From NCBI RefSeq assembly GCF_000317105.1, contig NC_019693.1, forward strand, positions 6,511,227-6,575,226: a DNA stretch of 64,000 nucleotides, written 5' to 3'. A program made the position numbers and the translations under genes. Positions 44,353 through 52,530 of this stretch are shown in pieces. The notes under the pieces were generated by a model. It did no database searches. It saw only the letters and a program-made list of their open reading frames with translations, and was not told the DNA's origin. The first letter of the stretch is position 1, and each line of letters starts with the position of its first letter. Origin of the DNA: Oscillatoria acuminata PCC 6304 (GTDB lineage Bacteria > Cyanobacteriota > Cyanobacteriia > Cyanobacteriales > Laspinemataceae).

Positions 44353-44809
44353 AAGAAGCAGGACCAGAAACCGGGTTTCTACCAAAAAATTTGGGAATTG
44401 ATTATCCATTTTGTAAAGAAACCCGGTTTCTCAACCCCCCACACAGGACCAGAAACCGGGTTTCTGCGACCAATGTTGGTTCATCGCCTAAATTTACGAA
44501 AGAAACCCAGCTTCTCAAATATAAGGGACAAGTAAAAATTTAGTATGACCAAGGCGCTGATTTTTTAGAGGTTATTTTTTCAGAAAAACCGGGATTTATG
44601 CGAGAAACCGATGATGATTCTATTATGGAACGGATAGATGAAGGGGGGAATATTATCGGCTTTTCTGTGATGTAATGTTAGTCATTTCTCACTGAAACGC
44701 CACGGATTGTGGTGAGGTGGGGTGCTGTTTGGTCAGAGGGCGATCGCATCTCATCGGTCAGTTCTGTTAAAATCAGTAAAGACCCATCTCTTGCGGAAAA
44801 CCATACCAT
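44353..44809. repeat. 457-bp segmental duplication, copy B
   Basis: Second copy of 42625-43079 in the same orientation, 1728 bases downstream. It ends one base before the start codon of the next gene, so the duplication carries that gene's upstream region; in copy A nothing comparable follows. Confidence 0.9.
44496..44715 (+). pseudogene. DUF2283 pseudogene
   Basis: Compared with the intact copy at 42767-42985, the start ATG is ACG (44496), codon 16 TGG is TAG (44541), and a one-base insertion near 44671 makes TAA. The rest is well kept (MRE.DDDSIMERIDEGGNII), so inactivation is recent. Confidence 0.85.
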
Positions 44810-44810
44810 C

Positions 44811-45026
44811 ATGACCCAGATAGTCTCTCTGCAACAGGCGATCGAATGTGTAAAATCCCTTTCTCTGGAAAAACAGTACCTATTGATTAAGTTAATTCAA
44901 AAAAGAAGGATTGAACAACGCCGTCAAGAAATCGCCACCCATGCCACTCAAACCTTGCAGTCCTTAAAAGCCGGAACAGCAAAACGCGGGACTTTAGCTG
45001 ACTTACGCGCAGATTTGTTAGGGTAA
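44811..45026 (+). CDS. Small helical protein, antitoxin-like
   Basis: 71 residues from the ATG at 44811; an upstream start at 44709 would run through duplicated non-coding DNA. MTQIVSLQQAIECVKSLSLE, KQYLLIKLIQKRRIEQRRQEI, ATQTLQSLKAGTAKRGTLADLRADL: an all-helical pattern similar to small cyanobacterial antitoxins of uncharacterised type II pairs, in which a PIN or RelE toxin follows. No toxin is present downstream. Low certainty on function. Confidence 0.55.
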   Translation: MTQIVSLQQAIECVKSLSLEKQYLLIKLIQKRRIEQRRQEIATHATQTLQSLKAGTAKRGTLADLRADLLG

Positions 45027-45133
45027 GAATAAGAAGTGGTAGGCAAAAATAGCCCCATTATTGCTGATTTGCTGGGTCAGTGAGTGAGTGAATGGGGGAC
45101 GTTTATGGTTTACCCTGGCCCCTAGATTTAAAA

Positions 45134-46771
45134 TCACTTATTAAATGGTGATTCCCAGTTAAATTGGTAATTTTCTATGGTTTCTTTGTTGTTTTGATAC
45201 CAGGAATAAGAAAATGTGCCGAAAGCTCCGGCAAGCGTGACATAGATGACAGCCACAATCCAGGAACGTACATTCCTGCTACGCTTCGTTGGTGATGAGG
45301 GAGAATGAATAGCGGGGATAGTAGGCACAGGTTGAGGTTTGGGAGTTGGAGGAACTTTCTTTCCTGGATTGACAGGTTGTGGTTTGGGAGGTGAAGGCTG
45401 TTGAACCTGCCAAGGAACTGATGTAGACTGTGATGGATGAGCAGGATTAACGTTCTGATTTTTCCGTGTATTTCCTGAGACTGTTTGGGGATTATATTGC
45501 TGAGTGGAGTTAGAACTGCTGCTTGTCGGAATAGGATTCCAGGCAACAGGTTGAGAGGGTGTTGGCTGAGGAGAGATTGGTGGGGAACTGCTGCTAGGAT
45601 TCCAGGCAACAGGTTGAGAGGGTGTTGGCTGAGGAGAGATTGGTGGGGAACTGCTGCTAGGATTCCAGGCAACAGGTTGAGGGGGTGTTGGCGGCGTTGA
45701 ATTGACAGGAGCAGGGGACGCTCCTGGGAAATAAGACTGGTTTGTAGTAGGATTGATAGGTTGGGGAAACCAACCAACGGGTTGCGATAAAATACCGGCC
45801 TTCGTTAAAACTGTTTCCAGAGAAGGAATTGCCTTAAAATCAGTTAATTTACAAATGTGTTTCATTTCCCAGGCGATATCTTGCAACGGGCTAGAAAGGT
45901 TCGCCAGAGCTTCAAAGATATTATTGGGTTTGTCAGGAGAGGAAAAATCGTTTTTTGAAAACAGTAAATGTTCGGATTGGTCTAGTTTAAAACGATTCCA
46001 AAGGCTTGGGCTTTCTGCTAGGGCAATAATGGATAAGTAAATAACCAACTGAGAAAAAAAGTCTATTTCTCGACATTGTTTTGAGAGAGAACCCCTTAAT
46101 GGATGCTGATAATCTGGTATTCCTTTAATAAAATCGTCTTTGCACCCTCCATCCTGACAAAAATAAAGACTATCATAATCAATTAACTTTAAAGAAGAAA
46201 TTCCTGTATCAATGACTAAAATATTGCCGTGCTGTAAATCTCCATGAGCAATTCCTTGATTGAATAAAGTTTTGGAGAGGTCTATCCAAGCCATTGCTAA
46301 ATCCCTTAGTTTTTGAGGATTTTTAAGGTTATCTCGAATATATGTTTTTAAATCTTTCCCCTCCACCCATTCCATTCTGACTGTGGGATAACACTTGCCA
46401 TTGACTCGGATGCCTTCATCTAAAAATAAAAAATCGACAAAGTAAGAACCGCAAGAGTTTCCCTTTAGGCTTTGCAGATTTTTAGAAATATTCTGATAAT
46501 GAAGATTTACATCAGAGGCTGTTTTCTTAAAACATCGGACAGCCCAAACTTGGTTGGGTAAGGGGGTTTTGTATTTAAAGGCAACTGCAAAGCCTCCGGC
46601 TGCACTCCAGGGAGATTTCATTCCGTTCGGGCCGGTTATTTCTATGGGATGGCCCTTAACTAAAACTGGATCGAGAACGATATCTTGTTTCGTCTTAGGG
46701 TCTTTTTTTCTAAAGGCTATATGAGGATTACGAATAGCCGCCCCGTAATCACTTAAACTGGGATAGAGCAT
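45134..46771 (-). CDS. Serine/threonine-kinase-like protein of a TerY-P triad
   Basis: 545 residues from the ATG at 46771 (MLYPSLSDYGAAIRNPHIAF). The kinase domain has the catalytic loop HGDLQHGN (176-183, Asp178) and metal-binding LIDYD (196-200) in place of DFG. The usual Ala-x-Lys site reads WAVRCFKK (77-84) with Arg at the canonical lysine position; the next lysines may substitute, as WAVRCF-like strings are common in this family. A Pro/Gln/Ser-rich linker with 63-bp repeats (about 345-505) leads to one membrane helix near the C-terminus (SWIVAVIYVTLAGAFGTFSY). It would phosphorylate a partner at the membrane. It is the last gene of the run vWA, PP2C, kinase, the composition of the TerY-P triad known in stress and antiphage contexts. 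Confidence 0.88.
   Translation of the reverse strand: MLYPSLSDYGAAIRNPHIAFRKKDPKTKQDIVLDPVLVKGHPIEITGPNGMKSPWSAAGGFAVAFKYKTPLPNQVWAVRCFKKTASDVNLHYQNISKNLQSLKGNSCGSYFVDFLFLDEGIRVNGKCYPTVRMEWVEGKDLKTYIRDNLKNPQKLRDLAMAWIDLSKTLFNQGIAHGDLQHGNILVIDTGISSLKLIDYDSLYFCQDGGCKDDFIKGIPDYQHPLRGSLSKQCREIDFFSQLVIYLSIIALAESPSLWNRFKLDQSEHLLFSKNDFSSPDKPNNIFEALANLSSPLQDIAWEMKHICKLTDFKAIPSLETVLTKAGILSQPVGWFPQPINPTTNQSYFPGASPAPVNSTPPTPPQPVAWNPSSSSPPISPQPTPSQPVAWNPSSSSPPISPQPTPSQPVAWNPIPTSSSSNSTQQYNPQTVSGNTRKNQNVNPAHPSQSTSVPWQVQQPSPPKPQPVNPGKKVPPTPKPQPVPTIPAIHSPSSPTKRSRNVRSWIVAVIYVTLAGAFGTFSYSWYQNNKETIENYQFNWESPFNK
45533..45720 (-). repeat. 63-bp tandem coding repeat in kinase linker
   Basis: Units start at 45533, 45596 and 45659 (third partial) and encode PQPTPSQPVAWNPSSSSPPI. 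The first two are identical in DNA, so the linker length is evolving by slippage. Confidence 0.9.
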
Positions 46772-46818
46772 AAGTTGCAATCGATGAAAAGAACTGAGGT
46801 GCGCAAGATGAAGCAGAT

Positions 46819-48339
46819 CTAAGGGATTTTAATTTTCAGCCAGCGGTATTTAGGTTGATTCCGGTTTGGGGATGCGATCGCTTGTGATGGAGCAGCATTT
46901 TGGGTGAAAAACATCGTTTCTGAGTAAAAGTATTCTCCAGGTTCTAAGTAATCCGAATCCGCTAAATGGTTTTCAGGAGAGTAGTAGATTGACAGCTTTT
47001 TATTCGGGGGAATTATGATACTTTGTCTATTCGGATTAATATATTCTACTGGACTATATATCCAAACAGTTTTAACTGATCTGGTTTCCGGGGTAAGTAA
47101 AGGCTGATCGTTACTCTGTGTTTCTGGGGTGTTGATAGGATTTATTAAAAAATAAATTACTCCTCCCAGAAAAAACAAATTTAGGGTCAAGCTAATTAAC
47201 AACAAGAGCAAAAGAATGTTAATTCTTTTTTCCCTATCTCTGTTGCTTTTATCATTTTTTCGTAAAATTTTAGAATTTGATAAACTAGATTCTTGTTCAT
47301 TCGCATCAAGCATGGAGGAGGAAGATGCTTCTGGATATAAAATAGTTGTGGCATCTGAATTGGGGGAGGATGAACTTCGGTTGGACGAGGCAATTGCTGA
47401 TGAGAGAGGATAATTCTGTGGATTACTTCGATTGTGATGAGGATTTGCGCGACTGATATTTGATTGAGAAGCCCCTGAAAGGGTTTGCTGATTGTCGGTT
47501 TTTATCGTATTGGGAGGGGTCAAAGGAATGCCTGTTTTCTTGGCAATAATTCCTTTCTGACACTGGAATGGAGGATGACCCGATGATTGCTTGATAGTAT
47601 TAACTTTTATGATAGCCAAGCTAGTATCATCGTTATGAATCTGTTTATCGCTCCTGAGTTGATTGATAAATTTATAAAATTCATCTTTATTCTGGAGGCT
47701 TAAGAGATTTTTCCATCTTTGGTCTTGCTGCTCATAGCTCGTCAAAATCCACTGAGACAACGCATCAGTTGCCAATAAAAAAATATCTCCATCCGTATAA
47801 AGTCCTGAGTGGAAAGTTGGAGGGTGATAGGAAGACTCTGGCAAACTATTAAAAGCTCGGGTCACGCTCTTAAATTCATCAGAGCATTTTAAAGGAAATG
47901 AAGATAAATTTTCCAAATTTCTGTCAATCTGAAAAAGACAGCTATCCCCAATCGCGATGACTGACCAAGTTTTCTCCCCAGCTTGAGTGGGAGGGTCAAT
48001 TTTCAACCCAATGAAAGTGGCAGATGCACAAGTTTTGTTTTCCGATCCTTTGGCATACCAGGGTAGCCTGGAATGTTGATTTAGGTAAAATTCTCTCCAT
48101 TCTTGTTGCAATGGTTTTAACCAATCTTGCCAAGAAGTGCCCCTAGAGTCAGCGAAGTGAGATGAACTGCAAAAGTTTTTGACCAGCAGATCTGCCCATT
48201 CTTTGGGAAATAAAGAACTAGAAGCTCCATCGGAAATAGCTGTTAGTCTTCCATCTGGGCTGGCCGAAAAAGCATCTTGGATATCGCTTTCCCGTTCACC
48301 GACTTTAGGAATAGAGAAGTAGAAAATCCTGTCTTTCAT
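46819..48339 (-). CDS. PP2C-family protein phosphatase with membrane anchor (TerY-P triad)
   Basis: 506 residues from the ATG at 48339. The PP2C domain (1-250) has SDIQDAFSASPDGRLTAISD with the metal-binding Asp (ISDGAS), IAIGDSCLFQI, DGDIFLLATDALSQWIL and DDTSLAIIKV. A low-complexity Ser/Asn/Pro linker follows (about 275-375), then one membrane helix (INILLLLLLISLTLNLFFLG), and an extracytoplasmic C-terminal part of about 95 residues with SPEN and YYSPENHLADSDYLEPGEYF. Together with the kinase 47 bases downstream and the vWA protein upstream it gives a reversible phosphorylation switch at the membrane. The extracytoplasmic end may sense or bind a surface ligand (inference). Confidence 0.9.
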   Translation of the reverse strand: MKDRIFYFSIPKVGERESDIQDAFSASPDGRLTAISDGASSSLFPKEWADLLVKNFCSSSHFADSRGTSWQDWLKPLQQEWREFYLNQHSRLPWYAKGSENKTCASATFIGLKIDPPTQAGEKTWSVIAIGDSCLFQIDRNLENLSSFPLKCSDEFKSVTRAFNSLPESSYHPPTFHSGLYTDGDIFLLATDALSQWILTSYEQQDQRWKNLLSLQNKDEFYKFINQLRSDKQIHNDDTSLAIIKVNTIKQSSGHPPFQCQKGIIAKKTGIPLTPPNTIKTDNQQTLSGASQSNISRANPHHNRSNPQNYPLSSAIASSNRSSSSPNSDATTILYPEASSSSMLDANEQESSLSNSKILRKNDKSNRDREKRINILLLLLLISLTLNLFFLGGVIYFLINPINTPETQSNDQPLLTPETRSVKTVWIYSPVEYINPNRQSIIIPPNKKLSIYYSPENHLADSDYLEPGEYFYSETMFFTQNAAPSQAIASPNRNQPKYRWLKIKIP

Positions 48340-48490
48340 AAAAATCAAACCCAAAACTATTGTAAAGATGACAATTTAATAAACACAAGCACCACTGAAA
48401 AATCTTTACCAATAACTAATTGCGTTAAATCATTGGGTTTGTATTTTTCAGTGGTAGAAACTTTTGGAGTAATGAATTACAAATATTCGC

Positions 48491-49327
48491 TTAACGCAAC
48501 TGTTGTTTAGTCCCGATATCCAGCAACCGAATCATCACTTCTGCATCAGCGTTGTAGACAAATCCCCTGGCACCATTGCTGGGTTCAAATCCTACTGCAC
48601 GCGCACCATCCAGCATCACGGAGGGGAGTTCGCTAGAGATATTAAACAAAAACTTGGCATAGGAGTCCGGTAGACCATTTGCTGAAGATGGCAGTTCTAC
48701 CTTTCCTCCCATTTTTGTAGAAATATGTGCATTCAGTATCAGCGTATTTCCATCGTCAGTTCCGGTTTGGCTGAGTTGAAGGGCCGCAGTTTTGGCTTTG
48801 GACTCATCATTGGGTTCCCCATCCGTAATGTTAATCACTACCGGAGGAAAGCTAGACTTATGACTTTGTGTCCAATTACTGACAAGGTTGTACGCTTCTT
48901 GAAATGCTTCTGCCATTGGCGTTCCCCCTATAGCCGCAGGTTCAATCCAAATGGGAAAGTCATCGTCTATTTCTACAAGTCCTCCTGCACCGTCAGAGAC
49001 TTTTCGTTTCACTTTGTCAACTCGTAGACAGTTAGCTACTAACTCGGGCATGGTGACTACTGCCTGGGAAGCTAAATTACCTGAAAAGCCATTTTTTATG
49101 GTATTCCCAGATTTCCCGTAGCTTAAGATGGAAATTTCGCATCGATTTTTCACTTCCGTCCCAACGGTGCAAGCCATTCCTAGTTCTTTGAGTACGCGGT
49201 TGACTGCTTTAGCACATTCTTCGGCTTTAGAACCCCCCCCAAATCGATCCGACATTGAGCCTGATTGATCGATTAGGATGACTATGTATCCAGGGTTTTG
49301 ACTACTGAGTGATTCACTGTAGGGCAT
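48491..49327 (-). CDS. vWA-domain protein, TerY-like
   Basis: 278 residues from the ATG at 49327, chosen because GGAG is 7 bases upstream and the product then starts directly on the domain (MPYSESLSSQNPGYIVILID). A longer frame to 49417 has no ribosome site. The metal-ion-dependent adhesion site is complete: DQSGSMS (20-26), the Thr in IGGTPMAEAF and the Asp in NITDGEPND. An insertion KVSDGAGGLVEIDDDFPIWI lies mid-domain. TerY-like proteins recruit partners through the metal site and are thought to be phosphorylated by the associated kinase. It is the first gene of the triad; a promoter with TTGGCTCA repeats lies upstream. Confidence 0.9.
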   Translation of the reverse strand: MPYSESLSSQNPGYIVILIDQSGSMSDRFGGGSKAEECAKAVNRVLKELGMACTVGTEVKNRCEISILSYGKSGNTIKNGFSGNLASQAVVTMPELVANCLRVDKVKRKVSDGAGGLVEIDDDFPIWIEPAAIGGTPMAEAFQEAYNLVSNWTQSHKSSFPPVVINITDGEPNDESKAKTAALQLSQTGTDDGNTLILNAHISTKMGGKVELPSSANGLPDSYAKFLFNISSELPSVMLDGARAVGFEPSNGARGFVYNADAEVMIRLLDIGTKQQLR

Positions 49328-49408
49328 GGGACTCTCCGATAGTTTTTGTCCACTTTTCCAGATTAACCCTGATTTCGGCTGATCTGAGCCAGTCCGAGGG
49401 TTCACGAT

Positions 49409-49457
49409 TTGGCTCATCTAGCTGCATCATTTTGGCTCAGTTGGCTCACTTGGCTCA
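49409..49457. promoter_or_regulatory. TTGGCTCA iterons in a divergent promoter
   Basis: TTGGCTCA occurs four times in one orientation at 49409, 49432, 49441 and 49450; the last three are spaced exactly 9 bases apart. They lie between the vWA gene (-) and the HTH-STAND gene (+), within about 160 bases that must hold both promoters. The regular spacing suits cooperative binding by a small HTH protein, possibly the HTH of the STAND protein. No such string was noticed elsewhere in the window. Confidence 0.65.
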
Positions 49458-49484
49458 TGGTCTAGCGCTCCGAGTTGAGTTAGA

Positions 49485-51161
49485 ATGCAAGTTGAGCAAA
49501 ATTATGGGATGAGAGTGACTATGGCGGGTGTTCTCAGAGCCTCTGAAGAAGGTCTCAGAATCGTGAATTTAGCCAGACGCAACCCCGGATGGAATAAAAA
49601 CGATCGCCTTTGGTGTGAGGCAGCATACACTTCAAAAGCTACTCTGAAACGATTCTGGGCGCGACGGTCTATTCGACGTGAAACATTTATCGATATTTGC
49701 AAGGCGGTGGGAATTGACAACTGGGAAGATGTTGTTGAGCGCAGCGATCGCCAGGAAAAAAAACCGAATCTATCCCATACAACCTTCCCACTCCCAGACA
49801 AATTACCCCCAGTCAGAAATTGGGTGGGGCGCTCTCAGGAATTAAACACCCTCAAATCTTATCTCCTCAATACTGACAACTCCCCTACTCCCACGACAGC
49901 TATTTCTATTGTCGGATTAGCCGGGATTGGCAAAACGACCCTCGCCAGTCAGTTGGTGCGCGAACTGCACAGGGAAGCAACTCCCTTTGTTGCCGCAGCT
50001 TGGGAATGTTTGCTCTCTCCTACTGGGGTGGCACTGCCTTGCGATCGCATTCTGGATTCCCTTTTACTTTCTCTCTCCAATGGCGAGGTTACTCCGGCTA
50101 TTACTGCTCATGAGGATTGTCTCACCAAGACTGAACGGCTAATCCAATTACTCAAAAATAAACCTTGTTTACTCCTGTTCGATCGCCTCGAAACCGTCTT
50201 AACGGCTGGGGATGCACGAAAAGCTGGCTATTTTGCCCATGAATATAGCGAATATGCATGGTTTTTTCAACAACTGCTCGAAACCGAACATCAAAGCAAA
50301 ATTATTTTTATCAGTCGGGAATGTGTGGCAGCATTACCCCCAACTCTGACTCGTGAACTGTCTCTGAACGGATTGGATACTGAGGCCGCGCTCAAACTCC
50401 TGCAATCTTTCTCTCTAACTGCCACTGATGAAGAATTCACCCAACTCGCCCACCGCTACCAAGGACATCCGAAAGCCTTAGAATTAATTGCCTCATCGAT
50501 TCAGAATGATGAGTGCAAAGGAGAGGTGAGTACATTTTTCCAGGTTCAAGATTGGTTACTGACACAAGAAATTGAAAGTTTTCTCGATGAAACATTATCT
50601 CGTCTGAGTGATTTAGCCCTAACCTGTCTGTGCCGAATTTCCGTCTATGAACCCTCAGAATATCCTCTGACGGTGATGGCGATCGCTTCGCAAATGCCGG
50701 AAGTGGCTCTCTACGAACTCAAAGAGAATATTATGCGGGAACTCAAGCGCCGACAATTACTCTGTTATACTCCAGATTGGCTATCCTATCAGCTTCATCC
50801 CCTTGTCCGAGAAAAAGCCGATCGCCTGCTTAAACAAAATCCTGAACAGGTTCAAACTGCTCACCGTCAAGCCTATCAGTATTTTATCAGTATTCCCCTC
50901 AAGCCCGAATCGGCATGGACAGAGATAGAAGATATTAAATCCCTCGTGAGGGCGCACTATCATGCCTATCAAGGGGAGGATTGGGAAGAAGCGGAACGGG
51001 TGATGTCTGGATTATCTGAATGCTTGCAATTTGGCGATGCTCAGTTGCAAGATAGTTTTCAGGATTATCGCGATCGTGTTCAACAAAACTGCCCAAATCT
51101 CTGGCATTTATCAAAGCAGATTCCCGTGCTACCGGCTGATTTACAAGACCATGATAGCTAA
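49485..51161 (+). CDS. HTH-STAND NTPase (NB-ARC-like)
   Basis: 558 residues from the first ATG; starts at 49509 or 49521 are also possible and would begin MAGVLRASEEGLRIVN. The N-terminal HTH-like domain (about 13-85: LRIVNLARRNPGWNKNDRLW, TLKRFWARRSIRRETFIDIC) is the type found at the N-terminus of many cyanobacterial STAND and vMAP-associated proteins. NTPase motifs: Walker A GLAGIGKTT (144-152), Walker B LLLFDRLE, sensor-like FISRE, then a winged-helix part LSDLALTCLCRISVYEPSEY. It lacks the long WD40/TPR/HEAT repeats usual for STAND sensors and ends after a short helical tail. It faces the TerY-like triad across an iteron-bearing promoter, which suggests the triad supplies sensing or output. 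Confidence 0.88.
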   Translation: MQVEQNYGMRVTMAGVLRASEEGLRIVNLARRNPGWNKNDRLWCEAAYTSKATLKRFWARRSIRRETFIDICKAVGIDNWEDVVERSDRQEKKPNLSHTTFPLPDKLPPVRNWVGRSQELNTLKSYLLNTDNSPTPTTAISIVGLAGIGKTTLASQLVRELHREATPFVAAAWECLLSPTGVALPCDRILDSLLLSLSNGEVTPAITAHEDCLTKTERLIQLLKNKPCLLLFDRLETVLTAGDARKAGYFAHEYSEYAWFFQQLLETEHQSKIIFISRECVAALPPTLTRELSLNGLDTEAALKLLQSFSLTATDEEFTQLAHRYQGHPKALELIASSIQNDECKGEVSTFFQVQDWLLTQEIESFLDETLSRLSDLALTCLCRISVYEPSEYPLTVMAIASQMPEVALYELKENIMRELKRRQLLCYTPDWLSYQLHPLVREKADRLLKQNPEQVQTAHRQAYQYFISIPLKPESAWTEIEDIKSLVRAHYHAYQGEDWEEAERVMSGLSECLQFGDAQLQDSFQDYRDRVQQNCPNLWHLSKQIPVLPADLQDHDS

Positions 51162-51195
51162 TCCGAATACAGATAAGAGTGCAAGTGTCATTTTT

Positions 51196-51849
51196 TTACA
51201 GGTTTTCTACTTTAATTTGCTCTCTCACCCAAGTGCGAAAGGCTTTTAATAACGTGGTTTCCCCTACGGTTTGGCTTTGTTCTAAAAACTTGGCGACTTC
51301 GGTAACGGGTAATACTGGAAACGCTAGAGAATTCTTAGTTTCTACATAGTTACCCGATCGCAATTGTAAAAACTTGAGCAAACCCCGATCGCATCTCCAA
51401 ATTTCCGGTACTCCCATTGCCGCATAAATCCCTTCTCGGTCAATGGAACTGCTGGTGACATCCACTTCGATTACTAAATCAGGCGGCGGATCTGTTTTGA
51501 GGTCGATGGTGCGTTTGCCTCGGATTAAACTTTCATTTTTAATATAAAAACTAGAGTCAGGTTCAGACCCTTTTTCTAAATCGGGGCGATTCAAGGTTGT
51601 AGAACCAGCACTCAAAATTTCCACATTTAATTCTTCTGCAACAGTACGTGCTACTTGTGCTAAGAGTCGGTTCGGATTCTCATGTTCAAATAGTGGGGTG
51701 ATGATTTCTAATACTCCTCGGTCATAATTGACGCGAGTATTGCGATGATCTCCCATTTCTACTAACAAGCGTTCGTAGGTTTCCCAGGTAATATTCTGGA
51801 GTAAAATTCGGCCTTCGTTAGGGGGTTGGGTTTTCGGGGTTGTAGTCAT
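51196..51849 (-). CDS. Uma2-family PD-(D/E)XK endonuclease-like protein, copy 1
   Basis: 217 residues. Uma2 (DUF820) signatures: LLQNITWETYERLLVEMGDH, LEIITPLFEHENPNRLLAQV, EPDSSFYIKNE, then PDLVIEVDVTSSSIDREGIYAAMGVPEIWR. Asp in EPD, and Asp..Glu-Val-Asp in PDLVIEVD form the nuclease-type site. These proteins are hugely expanded in filamentous cyanobacteria; role unproven. Tandem paralogue of the next gene, 24 bases apart. Confidence 0.92.
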   Translation of the reverse strand: MTTTPKTQPPNEGRILLQNITWETYERLLVEMGDHRNTRVNYDRGVLEIITPLFEHENPNRLLAQVARTVAEELNVEILSAGSTTLNRPDLEKGSEPDSSFYIKNESLIRGKRTIDLKTDPPPDLVIEVDVTSSSIDREGIYAAMGVPEIWRCDRGLLKFLQLRSGNYVETKNSLAFPVLPVTEVAKFLEQSQTVGETTLLKAFRTWVREQIKVENL

Positions 51850-51873
51850 GGGAAAATTTCCTCCACTGATCGC

Positions 51874-52530
51874 TTACTGAGCTTCAGATTTAATTTGCTC
51901 TCTCACCCAAGCGCGAAAGGTTCTGACTAACGTGGTTTCCCCAATAGTTTGGCTTTGTTCTAAAAACTTAGCGACTTCGGTAACAGGTAAGAATGGAAAA
52001 GCTAGAGAATGCTCGGTTTCTACATAGTTGCCCGATCGCCGTTGTAAAAACTTGACCACACCCCGATCGCATCTCCAGATTTCTGGTACTCCCATTGCCG
52101 CATAAATCCCTTCTCGGTCAATGGAACTGCTGGTTACATCAATTTCAATTACTAAGTCAGGGGGTGGATCGGTTTTTAGGTCGATGGTGCGCTTGCCTTT
52201 TATCTGTTGTTCATTTTGGATATAAAACCCGGAATCGGGTTCTGAACCGCGTGCTAAATCTGGCCGATTGAGGGTAGTTGAACCGGCACTCAAGATTTCG
52301 ATATTGAGGACATCCGCTAACGCATCCACGAATTTCTCCAATATTCGCTTAGGATTCTCATGTTCAAATAACGGGGTCATGATTTCTAATAATCCTCGGT
52401 CATAATGTAGGCGAATATTGCGCCGATCGCCCATTTCATTTAATAAGCGTTCGTAGGTTTCCCAGCTAATATTCTGGAGTAAGACTCTGCCTTCGGTGGG
52501 GGGTTTGCTTTTAGGGGTGGTTGTAGTCAT
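51874..52530 (-). CDS. Uma2-family PD-(D/E)XK endonuclease-like protein, copy 2
   Basis: 218 residues, closely similar to copy 1 throughout (ISWETYERLLNEMGDRRNIR, PDLVIEIDVTSSSIDREGIY, FPFLPVTEVAKFLEQSQTIG). The greatest difference is at 60-80, where LEKFVDALADVLNIEILSAG replaces LAQVARTVAEELNVEI. Its ATG overlaps the TAA of the J-TPR gene (TAATG), so it is translationally coupled to that gene. The three genes form one transcription unit on the - strand. Confidence 0.92.
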   Translation of the reverse strand: MTTTTPKSKPPTEGRVLLQNISWETYERLLNEMGDRRNIRLHYDRGLLEIMTPLFEHENPKRILEKFVDALADVLNIEILSAGSTTLNRPDLARGSEPDSGFYIQNEQQIKGKRTIDLKTDPPPDLVIEIDVTSSSIDREGIYAAMGVPEIWRCDRGVVKFLQRRSGNYVETEHSLAFPFLPVTEVAKFLEQSQTIGETTLVRTFRAWVREQIKSEAQ

